Shown piece after piece: positions 12,453 to 17,943 of a stretch of 21,926 nt of DNA (the stretch's first letter is position 1; each line of letters starts with the position of its first letter). The notes beneath the pieces were generated by a model. It worked only from the letters and a program-made list of their open reading frames with translations, was not told the origin of the DNA and searched no databases. Source of the DNA: a virus; IMG/VR virus record IMGVR_UViG_3300021170_000076, positions 1 through 21,926 of that record. The stretch is one strand, 5' to 3'. Made by a program: the position numbers and the translations under genes.

Positions 12453-12887
12453 ATGAAGTACATCTATGTAATATCGATGGGACCTAGATGTGTTAAGGTG
12501 GGCATTGCTGCTGATCCAAAGAAGAGGCTAGCGTCATTGCAGGTCGGCTGTCCTTACCTTCTGAAGGTGTTCCGAGTATTTGAGATTCAATCGGTAAGGT
12601 CTGCTTACCATTTTGAGATGTTGGTGCATCGCGAGTTGCGGCCGTGGGCACTGTGGGGCGAGTGGTTTGCGGTCACTCCCGAGCGGGCGGCTGCGACTGT
12701 TGCTGCTGTTCTCGGTCTTGAGGTCGGTTCCGAGCTTACGGGCGGAATTCGCTTGATATGCCAGCACTGCAGCCACTTTTCGCACTCGAAGTTAGACCAA
12801 GCGACGATTTCGGCGTCTAAATTTCGCTGTACGGGCTGTGATCGTGTGGTGTCAGGGAAGCGCTTTCTCATCCGCGCCGTCGCGTGA
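12453..12887 (+). CDS. GIY-YIG (T5orf172-like) nuclease domain with zinc ribbon
   Basis: The 144-residue protein starts KYIYVISMGPRCVKVGIAAD: the YVI and KVGI elements (residues 5-7 and 14-17) with Arg25 and Glu55 fit the GIY-YIG/T5orf172 nuclease fold. The C-terminus has CQHC (103-106) and CTGC (126-129), a zinc ribbon probably for DNA binding. It is the first gene of the rightward operon, with AGAGGT nine bases before the ATG. Its codon use is less GC-rich than neighbouring genes, suggesting recent acquisition. It may be a homing-type endonuclease or a regulator using the same fold. Confidence 0.8.
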   Translation: MKYIYVISMGPRCVKVGIAADPKKRLASLQVGCPYLLKVFRVFEIQSVRSAYHFEMLVHRELRPWALWGEWFAVTPERAAATVAAVLGLEVGSELTGGIRLICQHCSHFSHSKLDQATISASKFRCTGCDRVVSGKRFLIRAVA

Positions 12888-12933
12888 CCCGTTCCGCATC
12901 TTTCCGCTCTTGTGAGGATTTGTCCTGTTGCCT

Positions 12934-12963
12934 CGCCAGTCTCATTGTGAGACTTTGATGGCG
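12934..12963 (+). other. Hairpin after the GIY-YIG gene
   Basis: AGTCTCA (12938-12944) pairs with TGAGACT (12948-12954) across TTG, extended by CGCC/GGCG at 12934-12937 and 12960-12963 with a small bulge. Only a short TTGAT follows the inner stem, so it is at best a weak terminator or a regulatory structure. Confidence 0.4.
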
Positions 12964-12983
12964 TCAACACGGGAGAACGTCAC

Positions 12984-13166
12984 ATGTTTGCACACTACTT
13001 CGCAGGCCGCGATCCCCAGGGCCGCAAGTTCATCTACATCACCGAGACGCCTTCGTTGGCTGGCCTTCACATGGAGGGGTTTAAGGTTCTCAAAATTGAG
13101 GTCGAAGGTAAGGCGGACGCCCGCAAGCAGGCAGCCGCTTACGGCGCCAAATGCTGGAACTTCTGA
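12984..13166 (+). CDS. Small hypothetical phage protein (60 aa)
   Basis: The product is MFAHYFAGRDPQGRKFIYIT to the end ...AKCWNF, 60 residues. It looks like a compact beta-alpha-beta domain (FAGRDPQGRKFIYITETP, then LHMEGFKVLKIEVEG, then a helix ending in Cys-Trp). GGGAG precedes the ATG by about nine bases. The family is not recognised. It lies between the GIY-YIG gene and the recombinase in the early operon. Confidence 0.68.
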   Translation: MFAHYFAGRDPQGRKFIYITETPSLAGLHMEGFKVLKIEVEGKADARKQAAAYGAKCWNF

Positions 13167-13190
13167 ATTCATCGAACACGGGAGGGTGAG

Positions 13191-13364
13191 ATGCAGCCGA
13201 GGTGCGGAAGCGACGCCATGTGCGAAATGATCCATCAAGAGCGGGCCAGTTTGTATGTTGAATTGCAGTTGTTAATTCAGGCGCTGGATCGCATGCCATT
13301 TGGTCAGCGCCCTCATGCGGAACTCACAAGAGCGCGTAAGCTGTGGGAAAGGCTTGAGGCTTGA
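13191..13364 (+). CDS. Small helical hypothetical protein (57 aa)
   Basis: A 57-codon gene starting MQPRCGSDAMCEMIHQERAS with GGGAGGGTGAG directly before the ATG, so the start is strong. The protein is helical and amphipathic (LYVELQLLIQALDRM, then LTRARKLWERLEA), perhaps a small coiled-coil or dimeric regulator. It ends three bases before the recombinase ATG. No family is recognised. Confidence 0.65.
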   Translation: MQPRCGSDAMCEMIHQERASLYVELQLLIQALDRMPFGQRPHAELTRARKLWERLEA

Positions 13365-13367
13365 GCC

Positions 13368-13958
13368 ATGACCGGCCTCGGCAAACAAGCCAAAATCCTG
13401 TCCGAGCCGCAGATTTCGGCCGCCCTGTCGGCGGTGGCGTCTCGCCGCTACCCATTGCGTGACGCCGTGATGGTGCTGCTTTCGGTCCGGGCGGGCCTGC
13501 GGGCGAAGGAAATCGCTTTGGTCAACTGGGGCATGGTGACGGACGTGCAGGGCGAGGTCGGGACCGCGATCGCGCTGCTGAACGAGGCCTCGAAGGGCCG
13601 GCGCGGCGGTCGGGTCATTCCGATGTCGGCCGGGTTGCGCACCGCCCTGCTCGAGCTGCGGGCGACGCGAAACGACCCGGAACCGAGCGACCGGATCATC
13701 CATTCCGAGCGCGACGCCGGGATGTCGCCCGGGGCCGTGCAGGTGTGGTTCCATCGGCTGTACGCCGAATTGGGGTTCGTCGGCGCGTCGTCGCATAGCG
13801 GTCGGCGGACGTTCGTGACGCGGTGCGCGAAGCGGATCGTGGAGGCGGGGGGATCCCTGCGCGACGTGCAGGAGCTCGCCGGGCACGCGTCGCTGTCGAC
13901 CACGCAGCGGTACATCCAGGGGGATTCTGACGCAAAACGGAGGGTGGTGGAGCTATGA
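13368..13958 (+). CDS. Tyrosine recombinase, catalytic domain only
   Basis: The 196-residue protein carries the full set of tyrosine-recombinase active-site residues: Arg45 in GLRAKEIA, Lys76 in NEASKGRRGGRVIP, His143-x-x-Arg146 in SSHSGRRTF, His173 in LAGHASLSTT, and nucleophile Tyr182 in QRYIQ. It breaks and rejoins DNA via a 3'-phosphotyrosine. It lacks the N-terminal arm- and core-binding domains of normal integrases, so it is about half length but intact as a catalytic domain. It starts three bases after the previous stop, and its TGA overlaps the next ATG. It may resolve dimers, invert or integrate DNA; no att site is obvious nearby. Confidence 0.88.
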   Translation: MTGLGKQAKILSEPQISAALSAVASRRYPLRDAVMVLLSVRAGLRAKEIALVNWGMVTDVQGEVGTAIALLNEASKGRRGGRVIPMSAGLRTALLELRATRNDPEPSDRIIHSERDAGMSPGAVQVWFHRLYAELGFVGASSHSGRRTFVTRCAKRIVEAGGSLRDVQELAGHASLSTTQRYIQGDSDAKRRVVEL

Positions 13959-14188
13959 ATTTGGAACAGATGCAAAGTGGTGAACGGGAAAAACGCCGAT
14001 TTGAACTCATGATGGAAGCGTTTTTCAAAGAATGGGCTCCCCAAGATGGGTTTGATCGTGACCGATTTGACCGCGAATTGTTTTCGCTCGTGCGTCAAAT
14101 CTATCACGACGCTCAAGTGCCCGTGCTTGAGCAGTTGGGCAAGATTGCATCGCATATGCTGTTTCCACCGCCCTCGGTGAAGCCATGA
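13955..14188 (+). CDS. Small charged hypothetical protein (77 aa)
   Basis: MNLEQMQSGEREKRRFELMM begins a 77-residue, strongly charged and helical protein with FDRDRFDRELFSLVRQIYHD in the middle and a Pro-rich end. The ATG overlaps the recombinase stop (ATGA) after GGTGGAG. It is coupled to the recombinase, so it could be an accessory or excisionase-like factor, but it lacks a clear winged-helix or HTH motif. Family unknown. Confidence 0.65.
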   Translation: MNLEQMQSGEREKRRFELMMEAFFKEWAPQDGFDRDRFDRELFSLVRQIYHDAQVPVLEQLGKIASHMLFPPPSVKP

Positions 14189-14406
14189 CCGCCTCCTGGC
14201 AAATCCCTGCGCACCTGCGCCCGGGCGAGCAGCCGCCGGCCGAGTTGAGCGAGGGGGCGAAGCTGATCAGCGCGCGGCACACGCTTGAGCACATCCGGTG
14301 GTGCCTTGGGTCGCCGAAGGACGATTCCGGCAACCGGTGGACGAAGGCGCGGCGTGACGAGTACCTGCAATCTGCAATCGACGGCTGCCTGAGGTTAATC
14401 CGATGA
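14185..14406 (+). CDS. Small hypothetical phage protein (73 aa)
   Basis: The 73-residue product (MTASWQIPAHLRPGEQPPAE) has a Pro-rich head and a helical body (LISARHTLEHIRWCLGSPKD, then KARRDEYLQSAIDGCLRLIR). The start overlaps the previous stop by ATGA and its own stop overlaps the next ATG in the same way, so it is part of a tightly coupled run. No domain is recognised. Confidence 0.68.
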   Translation: MTASWQIPAHLRPGEQPPAELSEGAKLISARHTLEHIRWCLGSPKDDSGNRWTKARRDEYLQSAIDGCLRLIR

Positions 14407-14675
14407 ACGAGCACACGCCGGGGCCGTGGACAGTCACGGACGCAGTAGCCGACGACGGCGAGTTGCTTTTCCACGAAATTCGAGCGGACAGAAAGACGCT
14501 CGCATCTACTTGGGCACGGCCGCACATCGCCAACGCCCGGCTGATCGCCGCCGCGCCGGAGCTGCTGGCGGTTCTGGAACGCATATGCGCTATTGGCGCC
14601 CCGCTTGTGCCTCCCACCCGCCTGATTTACGAAGGCCGCGCCGCCATCGCCAAGGCCACGGGAGGCGGAACTTGA
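14403..14675 (+). CDS. HTPGPW-type phage protein (90 aa)
   Basis: The protein has the well-known phage hallmarks HTPGPWTV at residues 4-11 and ANARLIAAAPELLAVLE around 45-60, followed by an Ala-rich end (EGRAAIAKATGGG). This family is common in tailed phages of proteobacteria; its function is not known. The start ATG overlaps the preceding stop, and the stop shares TTGA with the next TTG start. It is probably a small early-region protein. Confidence 0.85.
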   Translation: MNEHTPGPWTVTDAVADDGELLFHEIRADRKTLASTWARPHIANARLIAAAPELLAVLERICAIGAPLVPPTRLIYEGRAAIAKATGGGT

Positions 14676-14968
14676 CGGCCGACGAGTTCCTGGCCGCCCT
14701 GGCTAAATTGAGCCTCGCTGTCTGCGATTCCGGCCCCGTGGTTGGACGGAGCAGGGCGAGCGTCTATCGGTACGCCTCGGGCCGGACGCCCATCCCTGAG
14801 CCCGTGAGGCGTATTTTGAAATCTGAGGTGGAGGCGTGCATGGTAAGGCAGTACAAGTTGCGTGACGGATCGGTCACATGGCAGGGCTACCGCCACGGCA
14901 AGCCGATCGGGCCGCCCGCCGAGGATCGCGAGCAGGCGTTCCGGTTTGCGCTGGATTTGCCGCGCTAG
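14672..14968 (+). CDS. HTH-type small regulator with C-terminal extension
   Basis: This 98-residue protein starts at a TTG (LTADEFLAALAKLSLAVCDS) that overlaps the preceding stop by TTGA, six bases after GGGAGG. Residues 28-50 (VVGRSRASVYRYASGRTPIP) then EPVRRIL fit the recognition helix and tail of XRE-like phage regulators, which often read GRS-x-x-[VT]-x-RW-SG---IP-x-PV. The preceding helix is degenerate. The C-terminal half (YKLRDGSVTWQGYRHGKPIG) is an unrelated small beta domain. It may be a repressor or early-gene regulator. Confidence 0.68.
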   Translation: MTADEFLAALAKLSLAVCDSGPVVGRSRASVYRYASGRTPIPEPVRRILKSEVEACMVRQYKLRDGSVTWQGYRHGKPIGPPAEDREQAFRFALDLPR

Positions 14969-14990
14969 TTGTGGGGAGGATGGTTTGGAA

Positions 14991-15176
14991 ATGGATATCG
15001 AAACTAAGTTGGCTATCGCAAAAGGGCTGCAAGGGATCGCTGGATTAATGATCGCGTTGCGTCCGCGCGTATCGGATCATGACTGGCTCAATTTGGATAC
15101 CTTGGCGGCGGATTTCATCCGCGAGGTGGAGCGCCATACACCACTCGACGTGCCGCGATTTAGGCCGCCGCGATGA
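14991..15176 (+). CDS. Small hypothetical protein (61 aa)
   Basis: The product MDIETKLAIAKGLQGIAGLM and onward is helical at its start and contains DHDWLNLDTLAADFIREVER. GGGGAGGA lies 12 bases before the ATG; a TTG at 14985 with better spacing is an alternative start (adding two residues). The stop overlaps the next ATG (ATGA). The family is not recognised. Confidence 0.62.
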   Translation: MDIETKLAIAKGLQGIAGLMIALRPRVSDHDWLNLDTLAADFIREVERHTPLDVPRFRPPR

Positions 15177-15478
15177 ACCGCTTTTGCCCGAGGTGTGGCC
15201 ACTATTTCAACCCCGAGCCCGACCCGTTGCCGGCAAAATGCCCCGCTTGCGGGCTGGAAGGAAACGTCATGACACGACCAGCGCCAATTCCGATCGGAGC
15301 GCCCGACGAAAACCACGACGCCTGGCTTGCCGCCGGCCACGCGTTCGGCCGATGGATCGCGCAGCACAGTTCCGGCGGCAGTTATTTGACGCACGAGCAG
15401 GCATGGCAGGCGACCAGCGCGGCGCTGCGGGCGTTCGCCGCTCGCCAGGCCGTCCAAAGCCCGGTGGTCGACCGATGA
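15173..15478 (+). CDS. Zinc-ribbon small protein (101 aa)
   Basis: The 101-residue protein starts with CPRCGHYF (residues 5-12) and CPACG (about 23-27), a four-Cys zinc ribbon. A soluble helical domain follows (ENHDAWLAAGHAFGRWIAQH then LTHEQAWQATSAALRAFAAR). An in-frame ATG behind GGAAGGAAACGTC marks the junction (MTRPAPIPIG), so a shorter internal product without the ribbon may also be made. Start and stop overlap the neighbouring genes by four bases. Role unknown; a DNA/RNA- or protein-binding adaptor is likely. Confidence 0.7.
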   Translation: MNRFCPRCGHYFNPEPDPLPAKCPACGLEGNVMTRPAPIPIGAPDENHDAWLAAGHAFGRWIAQHSSGGSYLTHEQAWQATSAALRAFAARQAVQSPVVDR

Positions 15479-15600
15479 CCGACGAAATTGCCCTGCTTTG
15501 GGAGTTGTTTGGCGCCCTCTCCGTCGTCGCCATTTCGTGCATGGCGGTCGCCATCGCGTGGTGCTGGGCGATGGACGCTTGGGACGAGCTTCATCGGTAG
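15475..15600 (+). CDS. Small single-span membrane protein (41 aa)
   Basis: MTDEIALLWELFGALSVVAI followed by SCMAVAIAWCWAMDAWDELHR: residues 10-33 form one hydrophobic helix with short charged ends. Its ATG overlaps the previous TGA (ATGA) and the stop is followed by the DnaA-box gap. Such short membrane peptides in phages may act as holin-like, superinfection or regulatory proteins. Nothing more specific can be said. Small size lowers confidence, but the coupling supports it. Confidence 0.55.
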   Translation: MTDEIALLWELFGALSVVAISCMAVAIAWCWAMDAWDELHR

Positions 15601-15621
15601 CCCCTTTCTGACTTATTCGCC

Positions 15622-15630
15622 TTATCCACA
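15622..15630 (+). other. Perfect DnaA box TTATCCACA
   Basis: TTATCCACA is the strongest consensus for binding of the initiator DnaA. A second reverse-oriented, imperfect relative (TTATCCCCA on the minus strand) lies about 90 bases away. One perfect box can occur by chance; its location in a gap with A/T-rich sequence makes it noteworthy. Confidence 0.6.
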
Positions 15631-15744
15631 GGCCGGACTCGTGCGCGGGTACGTAAAGAAAGATTCAAATATGGGACTCTTAAGTATTATGGCGGTGGAT
15701 TACAGGGATTGTGGGGATAACTTTTGAATCCACATGTCGGTACA

Positions 15745-15763
15745 ATAGGTTGCCGGCACCTAT
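15745..15763. other. Inverted repeat ATAGGT...ACCTAT
   Basis: ATAGGT (15745-15750) pairs with ACCTAT (15758-15763) around TGCCGGC. On the minus strand it follows the end of the 130-residue gene and is trailed by TTGTA, so it may be a weak terminator, or an operator. Confidence 0.4.
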
Positions 15764-15786
15764 TAATGTGAACTGACATCAATGCA

Positions 15787-16179
15787 CTATTTGAGTGGTG
15801 GTTGCGGTTCTTGAGCGCCAGATGCCGCACGGAACTGCTCCGAGCGCAACACCGCCGGCGGATTCGGATTGGCCTCGAAATACTTGCACGCAGCAGCGCT
15901 GTGCGGCAAGGACGGGCCGGAATTGACCCGCATCATCGCGGCAAATTTGGCGCACGTGCCGGGCTTGAGATTGAGATCGGCCTGCGTGTAGCTGAAGGTC
16001 GTCGGCGCGCCCTCGTTGTCGCCCTGCGCAACCTCGAAATGCCCGCACTCCCGGCACGTCTTGCCCGCCGGGCCCGTGCCGCCGAAATGCGCCTGCCCGG
16101 GGTGGCTACGCGCCTTGATCGACCGGTCGCGCGTGCTTTCGTCGACCAGCGGCTTCGTGTACCATGGTGTTTTCGGCAT
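15787..16179 (-). CDS. Cysteine-rich phage protein (130 aa)
   Basis: The 130-residue protein has Cys residues in the pattern TCRECGHF, then GTCAKF and AACKYFE, spaced like the small metal-binding phage proteins that I recall with a CxxCxxF...C...C layout. The N-terminus is basic and hydrophilic (MPKTPWYTKPLVDESTRDRS). GGGAG precedes the ATG. It starts 74 bases inside the end of the rusA gene in another frame. It is the last gene of the minus-strand cassette. Function unknown; metal binding is inferred. Confidence 0.68.
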   Translation of the reverse strand: MPKTPWYTKPLVDESTRDRSIKARSHPGQAHFGGTGPAGKTCRECGHFEVAQGDNEGAPTTFSYTQADLNLKPGTCAKFAAMMRVNSGPSLPHSAAACKYFEANPNPPAVLRSEQFRAASGAQEPQPPLK

Positions 16180-16531
16180 ATGGCTCTCCCGTCAGCGTAA
16201 TCCGGCACCCGCTGGGGGCTTCGCCCCATTCCCAGGTTCCGCCGTCACAACCCGCGTCGGCCTCAACGAGGCCGACGCGTTGGCAAAAATCCAGCAATGC
16301 CTTGATTCGGTTGTCACCGTCGGAATTGCCGCGCCGTTCGGCATCAAGAACGATAGAAATCCTAAACTTTCCAAGTTTTTGGAGGCGGATTTTGTGATGC
16401 TGCATGAAATACGCCCAATCCGCCTGATGCTTCCATGACTCATAGGCGGCTGACGAATAGACCTTCTTTGGCCCGGAGCGCCAAAGTCGGTTGACGCTCG
16501 GCGGAAACGGCAATTCGATTTCATACCGCAC
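16106..16531 (-). CDS. rusA: RusA-family Holliday junction resolvase
   Basis: The 141-residue protein has the RusA hallmarks: an N-terminal beta-strand with ELPFPPSVNRLWR (residues 6-18), then NSDGDNRIKALLDFCQRVGL (69-88) with the catalytic Asp71, Asp73-Asn74 and Lys77, and an Asp near residue 92. RusA is a dimeric, Mg-dependent nuclease that cuts four-way junctions symmetrically, used in recombination and resolution of replicating phage DNA. The GTG at 16531 with AGGGG ten bases upstream is the best start; it overlaps the preceding gene's stop region by 11 bases. The tail after CRITLTGE is an extra, uncharacterised segment overlapping the next gene. Confidence 0.85.
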   Translation of the reverse strand: MRYEIELPFPPSVNRLWRSGPKKVYSSAAYESWKHQADWAYFMQHHKIRLQKLGKFRISIVLDAERRGNSDGDNRIKALLDFCQRVGLVEADAGCDGGTWEWGEAPSGCRITLTGEPYAENTMVHEAAGRRKHARPVDQGA

Positions 16532-16859
16532 GCGAAGGTACCCCCTCAAACGCCTTGACCGCCACGACTTTCACCAATCGGTACACCGCCTCTGCGCTGC
16601 CATTATGCTCGCAGATGATCCGGTATTCGGTTTCTCGGAGCGCCTCCCGGGCGTGGCACACATGCGCCTTGAGGGCGCGGTAGCTCGGCTTGTGGATCCC
16701 CGCATAGGCGCGCGTGAACAGCGCTCTACCGCCGATTCCCTCGCGGCCGGCGGCCTTGATCAGGTCGAAAATGGCCGCCGTCATCGGGTACATTTTCACC
16801 CCGCAGCGCAGTTGCGGCATGCGCTGACCGCAATGCGGGCAATTCGGCGTCGGGATCAA
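16521..16859 (-). CDS. Zinc-ribbon/winged-helix protein (112 aa)
   Basis: The 112-residue product starts at TTG (IPTPNCPHCGQRMPQLRCGV) after a perfect GAGGAGG and shares TTGA with the preceding stop. CPHC at residues 7-10 with a further Cys near 19 may bind zinc. The rest (TAAIFDLIKAAGREGIGGRA, then LKAHVCHAREALRETEYRII, then AVYRLVKV) has the helix-turn-helix plus wing order of OmpR-like DNA-binding domains. It is probably a transcription regulator, coupled to rusA. Its targets are unknown. Confidence 0.7.
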   Translation of the reverse strand: MIPTPNCPHCGQRMPQLRCGVKMYPMTAAIFDLIKAAGREGIGGRALFTRAYAGIHKPSYRALKAHVCHAREALRETEYRIICEHNGSAEAVYRLVKVVAVKAFEGVPSRAV

Positions 16860-17047
16860 TTGATCCTCCTCACGCAGCGCTCGTCGTGGTCGCGGGCGTC
16901 GTCATCCAGCATCGCGCGGATGAGCGACTCGGCCATCTCGCTTTCGTCGATCGGCCGGCCAGGCGCGAGGTTGACGATCCGCAGCATCTGGCGGAAATGC
17001 TGCGCGTGCCAGCCCGTTAACTTGAACGTCACGAATATGTCGGTCAT
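16856..17047 (-). CDS. Small hypothetical protein, first gene of the minus cassette
   Basis: The 63-residue product MTDIFVTFKLTGWHAQHFRQ is acidic at its end (AMLDDDARDHDERCVRRIN) and has no recognised domain. The ATG at 17047 is preferred over an earlier in-frame start lacking a better site; the leader has GGGA. Its stop overlaps the next TTG (TTGA). It faces the divergent plus-strand gene at 17143, so a divergent promoter region lies in between. Confidence 0.62.
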   Translation of the reverse strand: MTDIFVTFKLTGWHAQHFRQMLRIVNLAPGRPIDESEMAESLIRAMLDDDARDHDERCVRRIN

Positions 17048-17087
17048 CGCCCAATTCCCAATTCGGTGATTTGCGGCAAAATAGGGC

Positions 17088-17117
17088 TTGACCGGCATTC
17101 ATGTCTAGGCCTAATTT
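17088..17117 (+). promoter_or_regulatory. Weak sigma70-like promoter candidate
   Basis: TTGACC (17088-17093) and TAATTT (17112-17117) are separated by 18 bases, ahead of the gene at 17143. Only the -35 is a good match, and the -10 agrees in three of six bases, so this is a weak candidate. It lies in the 95-base divergent gap between the minus cassette and the plus operon. Confidence 0.25.
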
Positions 17118-17142
17118 GAATTTATCAACGGGAGGTCGACTC

Positions 17143-17565
17143 ATGAATTACACCACTGCGGTTTTCCTCATCAACAAGCATGTCCGCGCCGTGACGGCAT
17201 GCTACGAGCCCGACAAGCCGGCCGAATTGTTCAAAACGCTTGATCCGGACATCGGCGTCGACGACTACGTGGTGGTCCCGACCGACACCCGGCACAAATT
17301 CACCATCTGCCGCGTCAAGACCGTCAACGCCGACGTGGATTTCGACTCCACGATGCCGGTGCGGTGGATCGTCGCCAAGGTCGACGTGAGCGCGCATGCG
17401 TCCATTCTCGCGCAAGAGACGGCCGCGATCGACACCGTGAAGCGCGCCGAATTCAAGAAAAAGCGCGACGACCTGAAGGCCGCGATCTTCGCCGCGGACG
17501 CCGATGGCTTGGCCGCGCTGGAACTGCACGCCAACGGCGATCCGCCGCCCGTGCCGGGAACCTGA
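17143..17565 (+). CDS. Conserved phage hypothetical protein (140 aa)
   Basis: The product begins MNYTTAVFLINKHVRAVTAC with GGGAGG nine bases upstream. It carries LFKTLDPDIGVDDYVVVPTD followed by RHKFTICRVKTVNADVDFDS, a pattern I recall from small phage proteins of unknown function, and a Lys-rich coiled tail (KRAEFKKKRDDLKAAIFAAD). It looks like a beta-rich domain plus a helix and is presumably an early-region protein. No catalytic motif was found. It is followed by two hairpins at 17573-17646. Confidence 0.78.
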   Translation: MNYTTAVFLINKHVRAVTACYEPDKPAELFKTLDPDIGVDDYVVVPTDTRHKFTICRVKTVNADVDFDSTMPVRWIVAKVDVSAHASILAQETAAIDTVKRAEFKKKRDDLKAAIFAADADGLAALELHANGDPPPVPGT

Positions 17566-17572
17566 ATCGAAT

Positions 17573-17614
17573 CCCGGCCGTTCCCCTAGCCCTGAATCTC
17601 AGGAAGCGGCCGGG
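17573..17614 (+). other. Nested hairpin after the 140-aa gene
   Basis: CCCGGCCG (17573-17580) pairs with CGGCCGGG (17607-17614), enclosing CCTGA (17591-17595) pairing with TCAGG (17599-17603). It begins eight bases after the stop codon. No T-run follows, so it is a possible attenuator or processing hairpin. Confidence 0.5.
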
Positions 17615-17626
17615 TTGTTCCAAGAG

Positions 17627-17646
17627 CGCAAGGCATGCGCCTTGCG
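17627..17646 (+). other. Perfect 8-bp hairpin
   Basis: CGCAAGGC (17627-17634), loop ATGC, GCCTTGCG (17639-17646). It follows the previous hairpin by 12 bases, making a two-hairpin unit between 17565 and the next gene. ATCTTCG after it is not a T-run. Confidence 0.5.
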
Positions 17647-17718
17647 ATCTTCGAACAAAGCCGACGCCGGGGCGGGTCGAGAGATACCCAGGGCGAAGGC
17701 CCGTCCCGGAATAGGCTG

Positions 17719-17943
17719 ATGGCGCACTGTCCGAAATGTGGCCGGCACATCAGGCGACGCGAATGCCGCCCGCTCAAATGCCCACGATGCGGGCCGATGC
17801 ACGATCCGACGTGGCGAAAAAAGGACCGAAAATGTCAAGCCTGCTATCCGAGCCCGGCTTTTACGAGATCGATGCTGACGACTACCACGGCGACCCGGCC
17901 CCCGAGGCTTCGCTGTCGAATTCAGTCGGGCGGATCATCCTAG
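17719..17943 (+). CDS. Possible small zinc-ribbon protein (74 aa)
   Basis: MAHCPKCGRHIRRRECRPLK continues with CPRCG and a third pair (KCQAC), giving a zinc-ribbon-like CxxC...CxxC arrangement with a basic linker. The leader has only AGG close to the ATG. The frame overlaps the exonuclease gene start by 112 bases, and its C-terminus after about residue 40 looks like a shadow of that gene, so the coding part may be only the first 40 codons. An in-frame ATG at 17635 would extend it 28 residues upstream across the second hairpin. It may be a decayed or very small real gene. Confidence 0.42.
   Translation: MAHCPKCGRHIRRRECRPLKCPRCGPMHDPTWRKKDRKCQACYPSPAFTRSMLTTTTATRPPRLRCRIQSGGSS

Larger units (their letters stand above)
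15601..15786. promoter_or_regulatory. Intergenic gap with DnaA box, possible origin or control site
   Basis: This 186-base gap lies between the plus operon and the minus RusA cassette. It contains a perfect DnaA box at 15622-15630, a DnaA-box-like inverted element (TGTGGGGATAA at 15712-15722), an A/T-richer middle (15661-15700), and a hairpin at 15745-15763. It could be a replication origin or a terminator/operator region. Confidence 0.4.

Noticed and set aside
12085-12456. Open plus-strand frame of 123 codons ending in ATGA with the GIY-YIG start
   Set aside because: It has no ribosome site, random amino-acid pattern and overlaps strong RNA-like dyads; the coupling with the next ATG is probably accidental.
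15671-15727. 18-codon frame MGLLSIMAVDYRDCGDNF in the DnaA-box gap
   Set aside because: Weak ribosome site, no context support.
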